From the NCBI GenBank assembly GCA_002437815.1, contig DJRP01000013.1, forward strand, positions 1 to 54,205: DNA of 54,205 nt, in the 5' to 3' direction. The notes beneath the pieces are model-generated. The model was not told the DNA's origin. It was given only the letters and a program-made list of their open reading frames with translations, and did not search any database. Both the position numbers and the translations under genes were made by a program. This DNA comes from Collinsella sp. UBA6357 (GTDB taxonomy: Bacteria > Actinomycetota > Coriobacteriia > Coriobacteriales > Coriobacteriaceae). Numbering within the stretch: position 1 is the first letter of the stretch; every line of letters begins with the position of its first letter. Shown in pieces: positions 24,084-33,014 of the stretch.

Positions 24084-24743
24084 ATGGGCCTCGCAGAACT
24101 CTGGTCGACCTACGGCCAAAACTATATCGACGCCCTCTTTGCCACATGGGGTATGACCCTCGAATCATTTATGCTGGTGATGGTACTCGCCGTCGCCATA
24201 ACCGTGATGCGCGTGTCGCCGATCAGGCCGCTGCGCGCGGTGGGCGATCTCTACGTACAGGTCTTTCGCAACATCCCGGGCATTGCGCTGCTAATCATCG
24301 TGGTCTATGCGCTCCCGCCGCTCAAGATCGTGCTCCCCTATCGCACCTGCGTCATCGTGGCCACGGTGCTTTTGGGCTCGGCGTTTGGATCCGAGAACTT
24401 CATGAGCGGCATCAACACCGTCGGCGTGGGTCAGGTCGAAGCGGCTCGCTCGCTCGGCATGGGCTTTAGCCGCATTCTCGCCAAGATCGTGATCCCCCAG
24501 GCGCTGCGCTCGAGCGTGCTGCCCATGACCAACCTGTTTATCGCCGTCATGCTCACCACCGCGCTCGGGTCGCAGGTTCCCCTGAGCCCACAGGAGCTCA
24601 CCGGCGTGGTGAGCTACATCAACACCCGTTCCATGGGCGGTATCGCCGCATTCTTTATCTCGGCACTCGGCTATCTGGGCACCGCCTTCGTAGCGAGCCT
24701 TATCGGTAACCGCATCGACAAGAAGGTGAGGATCCTTCGATGA
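24084..24743 (+). CDS. Amino-acid ABC transporter permease, first subunit
   Basis: This 219-residue polar amino-acid permease (HisM/GluC type) starts at the ATG at 24084, with GGGAGG eight bases upstream. It has about five membrane helices. The EAA loop that contacts the ATPase is GQVEAARSLGMGFSRILA followed by IPQALR. With the second permease it forms the membrane channel for glutamate or a related amino acid. The second permease overlaps its stop codon (ATGA), so the two are made in equal amounts. Confidence 0.93.
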   Translation: MGLAELWSTYGQNYIDALFATWGMTLESFMLVMVLAVAITVMRVSPIRPLRAVGDLYVQVFRNIPGIALLIIVVYALPPLKIVLPYRTCVIVATVLLGSAFGSENFMSGINTVGVGQVEAARSLGMGFSRILAKIVIPQALRSSVLPMTNLFIAVMLTTALGSQVPLSPQELTGVVSYINTRSMGGIAAFFISALGYLGTAFVASLIGNRIDKKVRILR

Positions 24744-25573
24744 GCAGACAATCGATGCGCGCGCTCACCATGCGCGATGCCCTTTACGAGGCACCCGGAC
24801 CCAAGACCCGCCGCGCCATCGCACTCGGCACGGCCATCTCGATCGTAGCCGTCGTGGCGCTTTTGGCAGTCATCGTGCAGCGCTTCTATGTGACCGGTCA
24901 GCTGTCGGTCCACTACTGGTATTTCTTTACGCATCTCTCGACCTGGAAGTTTTTGCTCGCCGGGTTCGAGGGCACCTTCAAGGTCGCTTTGACCGCGGGC
25001 GCCATCGCGCTTGTGCTGGGTCTTGTGCTCATGCTCGGTCGCACGAGCGGCATCAGACCGCTGCAGGCACTCTGCCGGCTCTTTACCGACTTCTTCCGCG
25101 GCGTCCCGAGCCTGCTGTTCATCTACTTCTTCTTTTTGGTGCTTCCCCAATACGGTATCAGCCTTCCGGCTTTTTGGATGCTCACGCTGCCGGTGACGCT
25201 CGCGGCGGCCGGCGTGCTTGCCGAGGTCTTTCGCGCCGGTGTCAATGCCGTGCCTGCCGGGCAGATCGAGGCAGCCCAGGCCCTCGGCCTCTCTCGGGCT
25301 AAAATCACCTTTAAAATCGTGCTGCCCCAAGCCATTAGGTTTATCATCCCTTCGCTGATCTCGCAGCTCGTCGTGGTGGTCAAAGACACCACGGTGGCCT
25401 ACGTGGTGAGCTATCCCGACCTGATGCAGAACGCCCGCGTGCTCATCACCAACTACGATGCCCTCGTATCGGTCTACCTGGTGATCGCCGTGATCTACAT
25501 TCTCATCAACGTCGCCATCAACAAGGCCGCCGTCTACGTCTCGCACAAGACCGGCGCGACCATCATCCGTTAA
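24740..25573 (+). CDS. Amino-acid ABC transporter permease, second subunit
   Basis: This 277-residue permease (GluD/HisQ type) has a cytosolic start, then about five to six helices. Its EAA loop is GQIEAAQALGLSRAKITF followed by VLPQAIR. The extra N-terminal 50 residues match the longer GluD-type subunits. It begins inside the stop codon of the first permease and ends 39 bp before the ATPase gene. Confidence 0.93.
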   Translation: MSRQSMRALTMRDALYEAPGPKTRRAIALGTAISIVAVVALLAVIVQRFYVTGQLSVHYWYFFTHLSTWKFLLAGFEGTFKVALTAGAIALVLGLVLMLGRTSGIRPLQALCRLFTDFFRGVPSLLFIYFFFLVLPQYGISLPAFWMLTLPVTLAAAGVLAEVFRAGVNAVPAGQIEAAQALGLSRAKITFKIVLPQAIRFIIPSLISQLVVVVKDTTVAYVVSYPDLMQNARVLITNYDALVSVYLVIAVIYILINVAINKAAVYVSHKTGATIIR

Positions 25574-25612
25574 CCGCCACCGTGCGGGCATTCACGAAAG
25601 GTTCCGACTTCT

Positions 25613-26389
25613 ATGGCTACAGAAACGCAGACGCCCCTTGCCCCATCCGACGATACGCCCGTTATCGAGCTCAAGCACGTCGATAAGCACTATGGTGAGC
25701 TGCATGTGCTCAACGACATCAACCTGTCGGTCAAACGCGGCGAGGTCGTCGTGGTTATCGGTCCCTCCGGCTCGGGCAAATCAACCATGTGCCGCACCAT
25801 CAACCGTCTGGAGACCATCGATTCCGGTGAGATCCTCATCGAAGGCAAGCCGCTGCCTCAGGAAGGTAAGGAACTTGCCCGCATGCGCGCCGAGCTGGGC
25901 ATGGTGTTTCAGCAGTTCAACTTGTTCGCCCATATGACGGTCCTGCAAAACGTAATGTTGGGACCGGTCGACGTGCTGGGCGTCTCAAAGGACGAGGCAC
26001 GTCAGCGCGCCCTCGACCTTCTGGGTCGCGTGGGCGTGGCCGAGCAGGCCGACAAGGTACCTGCCCAGCTCTCGGGCGGCCAACAGCAGCGTGTGGCCAT
26101 CGCCCGCTCGCTGGCCATGCAACCCAAGGCCATGCTCTTCGACGAGCCCACGAGCGCGCTCGATCCCGAGATGATCAACGAGGTCCTCGAAGTCATGGTA
26201 AAGCTTGCGCAGCAGGGCATGACAATGATCGTGGTCACGCATGAGATGAACTTCGCCCGTCGCGTGGCCGACCGCGTGGTCTTCATGGCCGACGGCAAGA
26301 TCGTAGAAGAGGGCGCCCCCGATGCGTTTTTCGACCATCCGCAGACCAAGCGCGCCCAGGAGTTCCTCGACTCCATCAAGGGGCATTAG
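25613..26389 (+). CDS. Amino-acid ABC transporter ATPase
   Basis: This 258-residue ATPase drives the transporter. Walker A is GPSGSGKST, the signature is LSGGQQQR, Walker B is AMLFDEPTSALDP and the switch histidine lies in VTHEM. These match the HisP/GlnQ/GluA family, which works with two family 3 permeases. A 20-residue polar N-terminal extension precedes the domain. The gene has AAAGG before its ATG. It closes the four-gene uptake operon; the peptidase gene follows 64 bp later. Confidence 0.96.
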   Translation: MATETQTPLAPSDDTPVIELKHVDKHYGELHVLNDINLSVKRGEVVVVIGPSGSGKSTMCRTINRLETIDSGEILIEGKPLPQEGKELARMRAELGMVFQQFNLFAHMTVLQNVMLGPVDVLGVSKDEARQRALDLLGRVGVAEQADKVPAQLSGGQQQRVAIARSLAMQPKAMLFDEPTSALDPEMINEVLEVMVKLAQQGMTMIVVTHEMNFARRVADRVVFMADGKIVEEGAPDAFFDHPQTKRAQEFLDSIKGH

Positions 26390-26453
26390 ATCGCCCGTCG
26401 CTTCCTATCTCCGCACCGTCAACCCGCTCGTATCGAATTTGAAAGCTTGATTC

Positions 26454-27263
26454 ATGCTCGGAAGTCACACCACCGCCACCTTCACACCGCACGTAGATAT
26501 CGCACCGCAAGACCGACCTCTTATCCTCGTGGCTCCGCGCTGGGAAGAAGAGCGCCTCTTTGGACATGAGACGCTCGCTCCCAACGAAGAAATCGCCAGC
26601 GTCTTTGTCGATGCCATCCTTGCCGCCGGCGGCCTGCCGCTGCAGATGTCGTTAACCGATGATCCCAAGATCATCGCCCACTACGTGCAGATAGCGGATG
26701 GCGTGGCGATCCCCGGAGGCCCCGACGTCAACCCCAAGCGCTGGGGAGACGACCGTCCCTACGATCCCACCCTGTGCTGCGAGATCCGCGACAGCTTTGA
26801 GTTCAAACTCGTCGGCGAGGTCCTGCGCGCCAAGAAGCCACTGTTCACCACATGTCGCGGCACCCAGCTGCTCAACGTTGCCACCGGCGGAACCCTGTGC
26901 ATGGATGTTCCGAGCCTAGGGGCGCGCAATGGCATGACCCAATGGCGCCACAACCATGTGCTCACCGAGCCCTGCCATCCTGTTGAGGTCGTCCGCGGCT
27001 CGCTGCTCTCAAAGGTTATCGGCGGTGCCACGCTCATTCAGACCAACTCGGCTCACCACTGCTGCGTCGACGCCCTGGGCGAGAATACCCGTCTGGTGGC
27101 CGAGGCGACCGACGGCGTGCCCGAGTGCATCGAGATAGAGGGCCAACCGTTCTGCATCGGCGTGCAATGGCATCCCGAATACACCTGGCGCTTCATCGAG
27201 ACCGATTTCTTGCTCTGGAAGGGCTTTGTCGAGGCCGCGGCCCAGGTAAAGCATCAGCGCTGA
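26454..27263 (+). CDS. Class C26 glutamine amidotransferase-like hydrolase
   Basis: This 269-residue protein is of the gamma-glutamyl-GABA hydrolase (PuuD) group. The nucleophile is Cys134 in FTTCRGTQLLNV, and the catalytic pair His/Glu lies in IGVQWHPEYTW near 239-241. The oxyanion-side motif IPGGPDVNPKRWG is also typical. It would cleave gamma-glutamyl amides and release glutamate, which fits its place directly after a glutamate-type transporter. The start has only a weak GAAAG site. The gene ends before a shared terminator and faces the HPt gene. Confidence 0.9.
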   Translation: MLGSHTTATFTPHVDIAPQDRPLILVAPRWEEERLFGHETLAPNEEIASVFVDAILAAGGLPLQMSLTDDPKIIAHYVQIADGVAIPGGPDVNPKRWGDDRPYDPTLCCEIRDSFEFKLVGEVLRAKKPLFTTCRGTQLLNVATGGTLCMDVPSLGARNGMTQWRHNHVLTEPCHPVEVVRGSLLSKVIGGATLIQTNSAHHCCVDALGENTRLVAEATDGVPECIEIEGQPFCIGVQWHPEYTWRFIETDFLLWKGFVEAAAQVKHQR

Positions 27264-27290
27264 CCTTTCTGCAAAAGCCCTTTGCTAAGC

Positions 27291-27329
27291 AAAAACGCCG
27301 TCGAGATCATAAGATCCGACGGCGTTTTT
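27291..27329. terminator. Bidirectional intrinsic terminator
   Basis: AAAAACGCCGTCG and CGACGGCGTTTTT pair perfectly over a 13-nt loop. It ends the peptidase transcript on one strand and the phosphorelay operon on the other. Confidence 0.92.
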
Positions 27330-27358
27330 CATGAGAAACGTCACATGGGACCAAGCGG

Positions 27359-27712
27359 TTACATCGCTTCGCGAATCGCGGCCACGGTTGTCGCATACTG
27401 CTCGCGCAACGCCGGCATCAATGGCACGGCCGCATCGATCGTGGAAGCCCCGCGCAGCGCCTCGGTCACGTCCACGGCTGGTGCATACAGGTTGTCAAAG
27501 CTCAGGTTCTGGCAAACGCCCTTGAGCGTGTGCGCCGCGATAAACGCCGCTTTGGCATCAGCCGCCTCGATGGCGGCATCGAGCTTGGGCATGCTATCGT
27601 CGTCAAGAAACTTGATGGCAAAGCGTGCCACCATGTCGTCGCTCATCAGACGATTGAGAACATCGTCGTAGTCGGCACCGATCTTGTTATAGGCATCGCG
27701 CATGGCAGTCAT
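27359..27712 (-). CDS. Histidine phosphotransfer (HPt) protein
   Basis: This 117-residue single-domain protein has the HPt helix with the phosphorylated histidine, FIAAHTLKGVCQNLSF, near residue 61. HPt proteins shuttle phosphate between response-regulator domains. It has AAGGAG before its ATG and lies 18 bp after the GGDEF/HD-GYP gene. The hybrid kinase two genes upstream has a receiver but no HPt of its own, so this protein probably carries phosphate from that receiver to the receiver of the GGDEF/HD-GYP protein. Last gene of the operon. Confidence 0.88.
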   Translation of the reverse strand: MTAMRDAYNKIGADYDDVLNRLMSDDMVARFAIKFLDDDSMPKLDAAIEAADAKAAFIAAHTLKGVCQNLSFDNLYAPAVDVTEALRGASTIDAAVPLMPALREQYATTVAAIREAM

Positions 27713-27730
27713 GACTCAGTCTCCTTAGGG

Positions 27731-29617
27731 CTACAGGGAAGGGAACAGAACGACATCGGCCGGATTTTGCAGAGTCTCGGCGATACGGTCCTGCACGGCG
27801 AGCAGGCATTCCAGCAACAACGGGTTGAACTGTCCGCATTTGCCGTCGAGGATCATCTGGATCGCCTCATCATGCGGGATGGCGTCCTTGTACACGCGAA
27901 CGCTCGTAAGGGCATCGTAGACATCGGCCACCGAAACCACCTGGGCGGCGATGGGGATATTCTCGCCCTTGAGGCCGTCGGGATACCCCTTGCCGTCCCA
28001 GCGCTCGTGATGCCAGCGCGCGATCTGGTAGGCGTACATGAGCAGTGCATTGTGGGCATGGTGGCGCCCCAGCTCCTGCAACATGTCCGACCCGATCGTG
28101 GTGTGCGTCTTCATGATCTCGAACTCCTCGGGCGTCAGACGTCCCGGCTTGTTCAAGATCGCATCGTCGATCGACATCTTGCCGATATCGTGCAGCGCCG
28201 AGGCCATGGCGATCATGCCGCGCTCCTCGACATCGATGTCAAACTCGTCGGTACGCGAGACAAGCTCTTCGAGCAAAAGTTCAGTCAGCTTTTCGATATG
28301 CGTGACATGCAGGCCGCTCTCGCCGTTGCGCAGCTCCATGACGCCCGCCATGATGTCGATCAGCATCTGGCTGTTCTTGACGCGCTCATAGTATTGCTGG
28401 GCAAGCAGCGTGCCCAGACGGCGCTGTTTGGCATATAAACGAATGATATTGCTCACGCGGCGACGCACCACACGCGCATCGAAGGGACGGCTCACATAGT
28501 CGCTTGCGCCCATTTCATAGGCGCGCAGCACCACGTCATCGGAATCCTCGCTCGAGATCATGATGACGGGCACATCGTCGATAATCGACTGGCGCGTCAT
28601 CTCCGAGAGCACCTCGAATCCATTCATGCCGGGCATGATGATATCGAGCAGCACGAGCGCCAAGTCGGTGCCGTAGCGATCGATCGCGTCGAGCGCGGCC
28701 TGACCGCAGTCGGCCTCGACGATGTCGTAATCGTTCTTGAGCATCTCGGTGAGGATGGCGCGGTTCATCTCGGCGTCGTCGACGATCAGCAGCAACGGCT
28801 TGGAGCTCTGCAGCAGCTCGCCGTCCGCCATGTCGCCATCGGTCACAACCGAACCGCGCTTGAGCTTGGCGTGGTACATAAGCTTGTCCGCACGCTGGAC
28901 GGCCTGGGAGACGGTCTGGCCGCTCGCAAGCACGCCGCCCACACTCGCCGAGAGCCGTAATTTCTCGTGCCCCGTCACCGTAGAGGACATGATGGCTTCC
29001 GACACATCGCGCAGACGCACGGCAAAGTCCGTCGAGCTGATATTGGGCATGATAATAACGAACTCATCGCCGCCGTAACGCACGAGCGTATCGGTCGAGC
29101 GAATCGACTTCTGCATTGCGGCGGCCGCAGCCTTGATCGCCAGATCGCCCACATGGTGGCCGAACGTATCGTTGAGCATCTTAAAGTCATCGAGATCGAT
29201 GACAGCGACGCCGGCGGTCATGTGGGTCTCGCTCAGACGATCCTCGTAAAAACGTCGGTTATAGACCTTGGTGAGCACGTCCTCGTAGAGCAGCTCTTTG
29301 TCGGCGTCCTCGGCGTTGCTGAGCGGGCGCGCCATCAGCAGCACATGCGGGTCGCCGTCGACCTCGACATAGCGTACGATTCCCCGATGGACCTCGTCGC
29401 CCACACGCAGCTGCTCGCACACCTCACCGCCCTCGGCAAGCACTTTGCTGCACACCATACGCAAACACGGGCAGCCTTCGCCGAGCAGCAGGCAGCTGCT
29501 ATCGGTGGAGACCTCCTGGGCATCAAGCAGGCGCACGACAGGGTATATCTTGCGCGCACGGGCAACCTCGCCGGCGGCCTGCTCTTGCGTAAGGATGACT
29601 TTCTGTTTATCGTCCAT
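27731..29617 (-). CDS. GGDEF - receiver - HD-GYP regulator of cyclic di-GMP
   Basis: This 628-residue cytosolic protein has an N-terminal domain of about 100 residues with Cys42, 49, 51, 56 and 67. A GGDEF domain follows, with GGDEF at 182-186 and an RSTD inhibitory site at 173-176. The receiver (275-395) has the phospho-acceptor Asp325 in LVLLDIIMPGMNG. The HD-GYP domain has ALHDIGK near 466 and HHERWDGKGYPDGL. It could both make and degrade cyclic di-GMP, switched by phosphorylation of the central receiver. This order, with the receiver between two opposing enzymes, is uncommon. It lies between the hybrid kinase and the HPt gene. Confidence 0.93.
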   Translation of the reverse strand: MDDKQKVILTQEQAAGEVARARKIYPVVRLLDAQEVSTDSSCLLLGEGCPCLRMVCSKVLAEGGEVCEQLRVGDEVHRGIVRYVEVDGDPHVLLMARPLSNAEDADKELLYEDVLTKVYNRRFYEDRLSETHMTAGVAVIDLDDFKMLNDTFGHHVGDLAIKAAAAAMQKSIRSTDTLVRYGGDEFVIIMPNISSTDFAVRLRDVSEAIMSSTVTGHEKLRLSASVGGVLASGQTVSQAVQRADKLMYHAKLKRGSVVTDGDMADGELLQSSKPLLLIVDDAEMNRAILTEMLKNDYDIVEADCGQAALDAIDRYGTDLALVLLDIIMPGMNGFEVLSEMTRQSIIDDVPVIMISSEDSDDVVLRAYEMGASDYVSRPFDARVVRRRVSNIIRLYAKQRRLGTLLAQQYYERVKNSQMLIDIMAGVMELRNGESGLHVTHIEKLTELLLEELVSRTDEFDIDVEERGMIAMASALHDIGKMSIDDAILNKPGRLTPEEFEIMKTHTTIGSDMLQELGRHHAHNALLMYAYQIARWHHERWDGKGYPDGLKGENIPIAAQVVSVADVYDALTSVRVYKDAIPHDEAIQMILDGKCGQFNPLLLECLLAVQDRIAETLQNPADVVLFPSL

Positions 29618-29635
29618 GGGATTTCCCCTGTCTAT

Positions 29636-31876
29636 TTAATTCGCACAATGGCGTACCAATGTTTTTAAGAGTATCACCGAGTCGACCGGCTTGGCCACGT
29701 AATCGTCCATTCCGGCTGCTTTTGCACGTAAACGGTCGTCGCTGAAGGCGTTTGCCGACATACCGATGACGGGGACGTCTGCATCGTCGCGTTCACTCGC
29801 GCGAATAGCCCGCGTCGTCTCGTAGCCGTCCATGTTGGGCATCATCACATCCATGAGCACGGCATCGATAGCACCCGGCGCCGATTCCAGAAACATCTCG
29901 ACGGCTTCGGCCCCGTCGCGTGCACAGAGGGCCCGCATACCATAGCGCTCGAGCATATACTGGGCGACCTCGCGATTGAGCTCATTGTCCTCGACCAGCA
30001 GGACGTGAAGGCCGGCAACCTTGGCGGCCAGCTCCGCCTCCTCAACATGCAGGAGCGCCTCTGCCTGCTGGGCCACCTCTTCGTCCGTGGCGACTCGCAA
30101 CGGCAGCGTGATGGTAAACGTGCTGCCCCGCCCCAGCTCGGAGGTAAACGCGATATCTCCGCCCATGGCGCGCGCCAGGCGGCGGGCCGTCGGCATGCCC
30201 AGTCCCGACCCTCCCACGCCGTCGTCCACGCCGGTCGCCTCGCGCGCATAGGGCTCGAAGACGCGGTCCTTGAACTCATCGGAGATACCGATTCCCGTGT
30301 CGGCGCAGATAAACTCAAAGACCCCCATACCGTCCTCGCCAGCGTTTTCACAACAGGTAAGCGCGACGGTGCCGCCCGCATGGTTGTACTTGACGGCGTT
30401 GGAGAGCACGTTGAGCAGGAGGCGCTTGATATGGGCGGGACTGCCGTGAACCATGCGATGCGCGATGGGGCCGTCATGGCGCACGATGGACACATGGCGA
30501 CGCTCGGCCTGCGCCTGCATCACCTCGTGCACTTCATGCCGCAAGGCCACGATATCTATGACCTCATCCTCGAGCACGATCTGGTCGCCCTCGAGCTTGG
30601 CAATATCAAGCACCTCGTTGACCAGGCCCAAGAGCAGATGCGAGGCGGCATCGATCTCGTGACGACATTTCTGCTGACGCTCGGCGTCATCGGGCTCGAG
30701 CTCGGCGATCTCGAGCATGCCGATGATGCCGTTGATGGGCGTACGGATATCGTGGCTCATGCGGCGCAGAAACTCGGTCTTGGCCTTGTTTGCCCGCTCG
30801 GCGCGTGCGGCTTCCTCCTCGGCCCGCTCGACCGCTTCTGCCAGGCGTTCACGATGCCGTCGCTCATCTTCGAGGCGCTCGGCAAGGCGACCCCGCTCGG
30901 CCTTGCGTGAAACCGTGTAGACCGCAGCGATAAAGGCGCTGTAGACCACGATGGCAATCAAGGCAGCCCCGGCAACACCGACGATGATATCGGTCGTCGG
31001 CTGATAGACATAGACGTAGTAATCGCGGGCGCGGGCGATCCGGCAGTAGTAGTCCTGCGTACCGACACGGACAAACGTGCCTTGACCCGCACCGTCCGTA
31101 TCGTTGATGGCGTTGATGATGGCGGCATCGACCTTTGAGGCGTCAAGCTCGTTATGTGAGCCGGATGCCTCGCCCATCGCCGCCTCGTTAGCAGCCACGA
31201 TCTTGCTATTTTGCGTGATGACGATACAGCGGCCCGCATCCATGCCGTACCCGCTGAGCAGGTTCTGCATGTTAAGACTATAGCTCTGGGCGAACGGCGG
31301 CTTTGTGTGGTAGAACGTCACCACTACGCCCGGCGCGTCCAAACGTGCTGTCGCGCCCACATCCACGGTTCCGCCGTCGGCGAGCTCCATCCGTCCCGAA
31401 TACACCTTTTCGGGAAAGTCAGCACAGTCCAGAACCGCCGGCGTCACGGCCGCATCCATAAGCGAGGCGCCGTCCTGGTCTTGAAAATAGCCGTACGCAA
31501 CGCCGCCATCCCCATCGAGTACGGCGGCACCCGTCAGGCGCAGCTCGTCGCAATGCAACGCCAAGCTCTCAGAGCCTTTGGCGCCGTCATAGCAAAGATC
31601 GCGTGCCAGTTGGCCGGCACTCTCGGTCGCGCGCATCAGGCTCTTGGTGACACTCGCATCGTTATAGGCATCGTAGACCACACTCTGTCGCCGCACGTAC
31701 TCAACGGCCTCGTCGGCACCGGTCGATATGGCAGACAGCGATGTGTCGAACCTCACGGCAGCGGCCAGTATCACCACGGCAAGGCCACCGATCAAAACCA
31801 GGCCCACCTTCGCCCGACGCAGACCCCTCTCGGTCGGCGGATCGGGAGCGAAATGCGTATGCCCACCCCTAAACAT
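29636..31876 (-). CDS. Membrane hybrid histidine kinase
   Basis: This 746-residue kinase has one membrane helix near 25-45, an extracytoplasmic sensor of about 240 residues, and a second helix near 300. A coiled-coil linker rich in Glu, Arg and Ala follows. HisKA has His374 in RRMSHDIRTPINGIIG; the ATPase domain has NVLSNAVKYNHAGG, DTGIGIS and GSGLGM. The C-terminal receiver has Asp676 in VLMDVMMPNMDGYE. There is no HPt domain; a free HPt is encoded two genes on. The ATG at 31876 overlaps the end of the binding-protein gene by eight bases, so the lipoprotein is the likely input partner. Confidence 0.94.
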   Translation of the reverse strand: MFRGGHTHFAPDPPTERGLRRAKVGLVLIGGLAVVILAAAVRFDTSLSAISTGADEAVEYVRRQSVVYDAYNDASVTKSLMRATESAGQLARDLCYDGAKGSESLALHCDELRLTGAAVLDGDGGVAYGYFQDQDGASLMDAAVTPAVLDCADFPEKVYSGRMELADGGTVDVGATARLDAPGVVVTFYHTKPPFAQSYSLNMQNLLSGYGMDAGRCIVITQNSKIVAANEAAMGEASGSHNELDASKVDAAIINAINDTDGAGQGTFVRVGTQDYYCRIARARDYYVYVYQPTTDIIVGVAGAALIAIVVYSAFIAAVYTVSRKAERGRLAERLEDERRHRERLAEAVERAEEEAARAERANKAKTEFLRRMSHDIRTPINGIIGMLEIAELEPDDAERQQKCRHEIDAASHLLLGLVNEVLDIAKLEGDQIVLEDEVIDIVALRHEVHEVMQAQAERRHVSIVRHDGPIAHRMVHGSPAHIKRLLLNVLSNAVKYNHAGGTVALTCCENAGEDGMGVFEFICADTGIGISDEFKDRVFEPYAREATGVDDGVGGSGLGMPTARRLARAMGGDIAFTSELGRGSTFTITLPLRVATDEEVAQQAEALLHVEEAELAAKVAGLHVLLVEDNELNREVAQYMLERYGMRALCARDGAEAVEMFLESAPGAIDAVLMDVMMPNMDGYETTRAIRASERDDADVPVIGMSANAFSDDRLRAKAAGMDDYVAKPVDSVILLKTLVRHCAN

Positions 31877-32717
31877 CGCTATCCCCTAACAGATAATCCT
31901 GGGGATCGTCCACGTACTTGGCAAGAATGTCTCGCATGCTGCCGTCCTTTTGCATCGTGGCGAACATGCGACTCAGCCTTTCGGGAACATCGGAGGTGGT
32001 TTCTTTGGCAAACGCCACGCCGGTAAGCATGGTTCCCAGCGGTTCGTCAAGTATGCGGAGCTCTGTGTCGTTATCTTTTTCGTATTGCACGACGGCGAGT
32101 CGGTGCGACACGATCGCATCGACATATCCCTTGCCCAGCGAGGTGTAGAGATAGGTCGAATCCTGCAGGCTGAAAACACGCTTGGGCGCTGTCACGTCGG
32201 GATTGGTGTGATTAAGCAGGATGCTCTCGGGCTTAGAGGTTGCCGCGACACCGATCGTCTTGCCGTTAAGATCGGCGAGCGTGCGGATGGTGCTTTCCCG
32301 CGTGACCGCGACGACCTCATCGCTTTTGAGATAGGGGCCCGCCCAGGTGTAATCATCCTCGCGTCCCTCCATGGAAAAGCAGCACCAGATGCAATCGATG
32401 GCACCCGAAGCCAGCAGATCGTCCTTATCGGTCCACACGATCGATTTGAAGGTGGGCCGGTAACCCATACGACGGAAAGCCTCCGTCGCGATTTCCATGT
32501 CAATGCCAAGCGGTGTGCCGTCCTCGCCAAGATAACAATAGGGCGGGTACGACTCATAGCCCACGACGATTTCCTTGAGCTTGGAGGCGGCAGTTGCCGA
32601 TGAGTCGGTCTTAGGGGCCGACGAGCCAGAGCAACCCGCCAGGGCAATCGGGAGAACGAGAGCGGCTAGAAAGGCCAGGCACGCCGCTAGGACGGCCGCG
32701 GGCTTAGGGTAGCGCAT
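31869..32717 (-). CDS. Family 3 solute-binding lipoprotein, probable sensor partner
   Basis: This 282-residue protein has a signal peptide and lipobox LAGC (Cys29). The mature part is a family 3 amino-acid binding domain: IVVGYESYPPYCYL, GIDMEIATEAFRRMGY, GKTIGVAATSKPES and the C-terminal MQKDGSMRDILAKY. No permease or ATPase gene is nearby. Instead it overlaps the hybrid kinase gene, so it probably delivers a bound ligand to the kinase rather than to a transporter. The ATG at 32717 has AAAGGA upstream. It is the first gene of the phosphorelay operon. Confidence 0.9.
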   Translation of the reverse strand: MRYPKPAAVLAACLAFLAALVLPIALAGCSGSSAPKTDSSATAASKLKEIVVGYESYPPYCYLGEDGTPLGIDMEIATEAFRRMGYRPTFKSIVWTDKDDLLASGAIDCIWCCFSMEGREDDYTWAGPYLKSDEVVAVTRESTIRTLADLNGKTIGVAATSKPESILLNHTNPDVTAPKRVFSLQDSTYLYTSLGKGYVDAIVSHRLAVVQYEKDNDTELRILDEPLGTMLTGVAFAKETTSDVPERLSRMFATMQKDGSMRDILAKYVDDPQDYLLGDSDV

Positions 32718-33014
32718 GGGGGCGTCCTTTCATCGTCGGCACTGGTAGCAATCATACCAGTGCGTTGCTTCCCCCTATCGCTCGCTCCCGCATCCGTTCC
32801 CGAAAATGCCGCACGCGATCTCAATGTCCCCGCGCGACATATCGCTCCCATGCAAGGGATGCGCTGCCGGACGGATTCGAGTCGAAAACCGTCCGGCAGC
32901 GCATCCTGAAACTGTCCCGGCGACCTTGTTGGACGCTTTTCGGCTCCAAACTGTCCAGCGGCGTCGCCGAAACTCGGCGCGATAGTCTTCGCGCCTCTCA
33001 ACCTTCTCGGCCCG
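32718..33014. other. Spacer between the phosphorelay operon and aldo/keto reductase gene
   Basis: No gene is seen in these 297 bp. It holds the promoter of the phosphorelay operon at its left end and the long hairpin at 32857-32906. Confidence 0.6.
32857..32906. repeat. 18-bp-arm hairpin containing copy 2 of the 26-nt repeat
   Basis: Arms at 32857-32874 and 32889-32906 pair perfectly over a 14-nt loop. The inner 26 nt (32869-32894) match the hairpin at 9609-9634 in stem and in the AAAA end of the loop. It lies downstream of the aldo/keto reductase gene, with no T-run. Confidence 0.65.

Noticed and set aside
22911..24119. 402-codon minus-strand frame opposite the binding protein
   Set aside because: Shadow; the plus strand has a signal peptide, lipobox and operon context.
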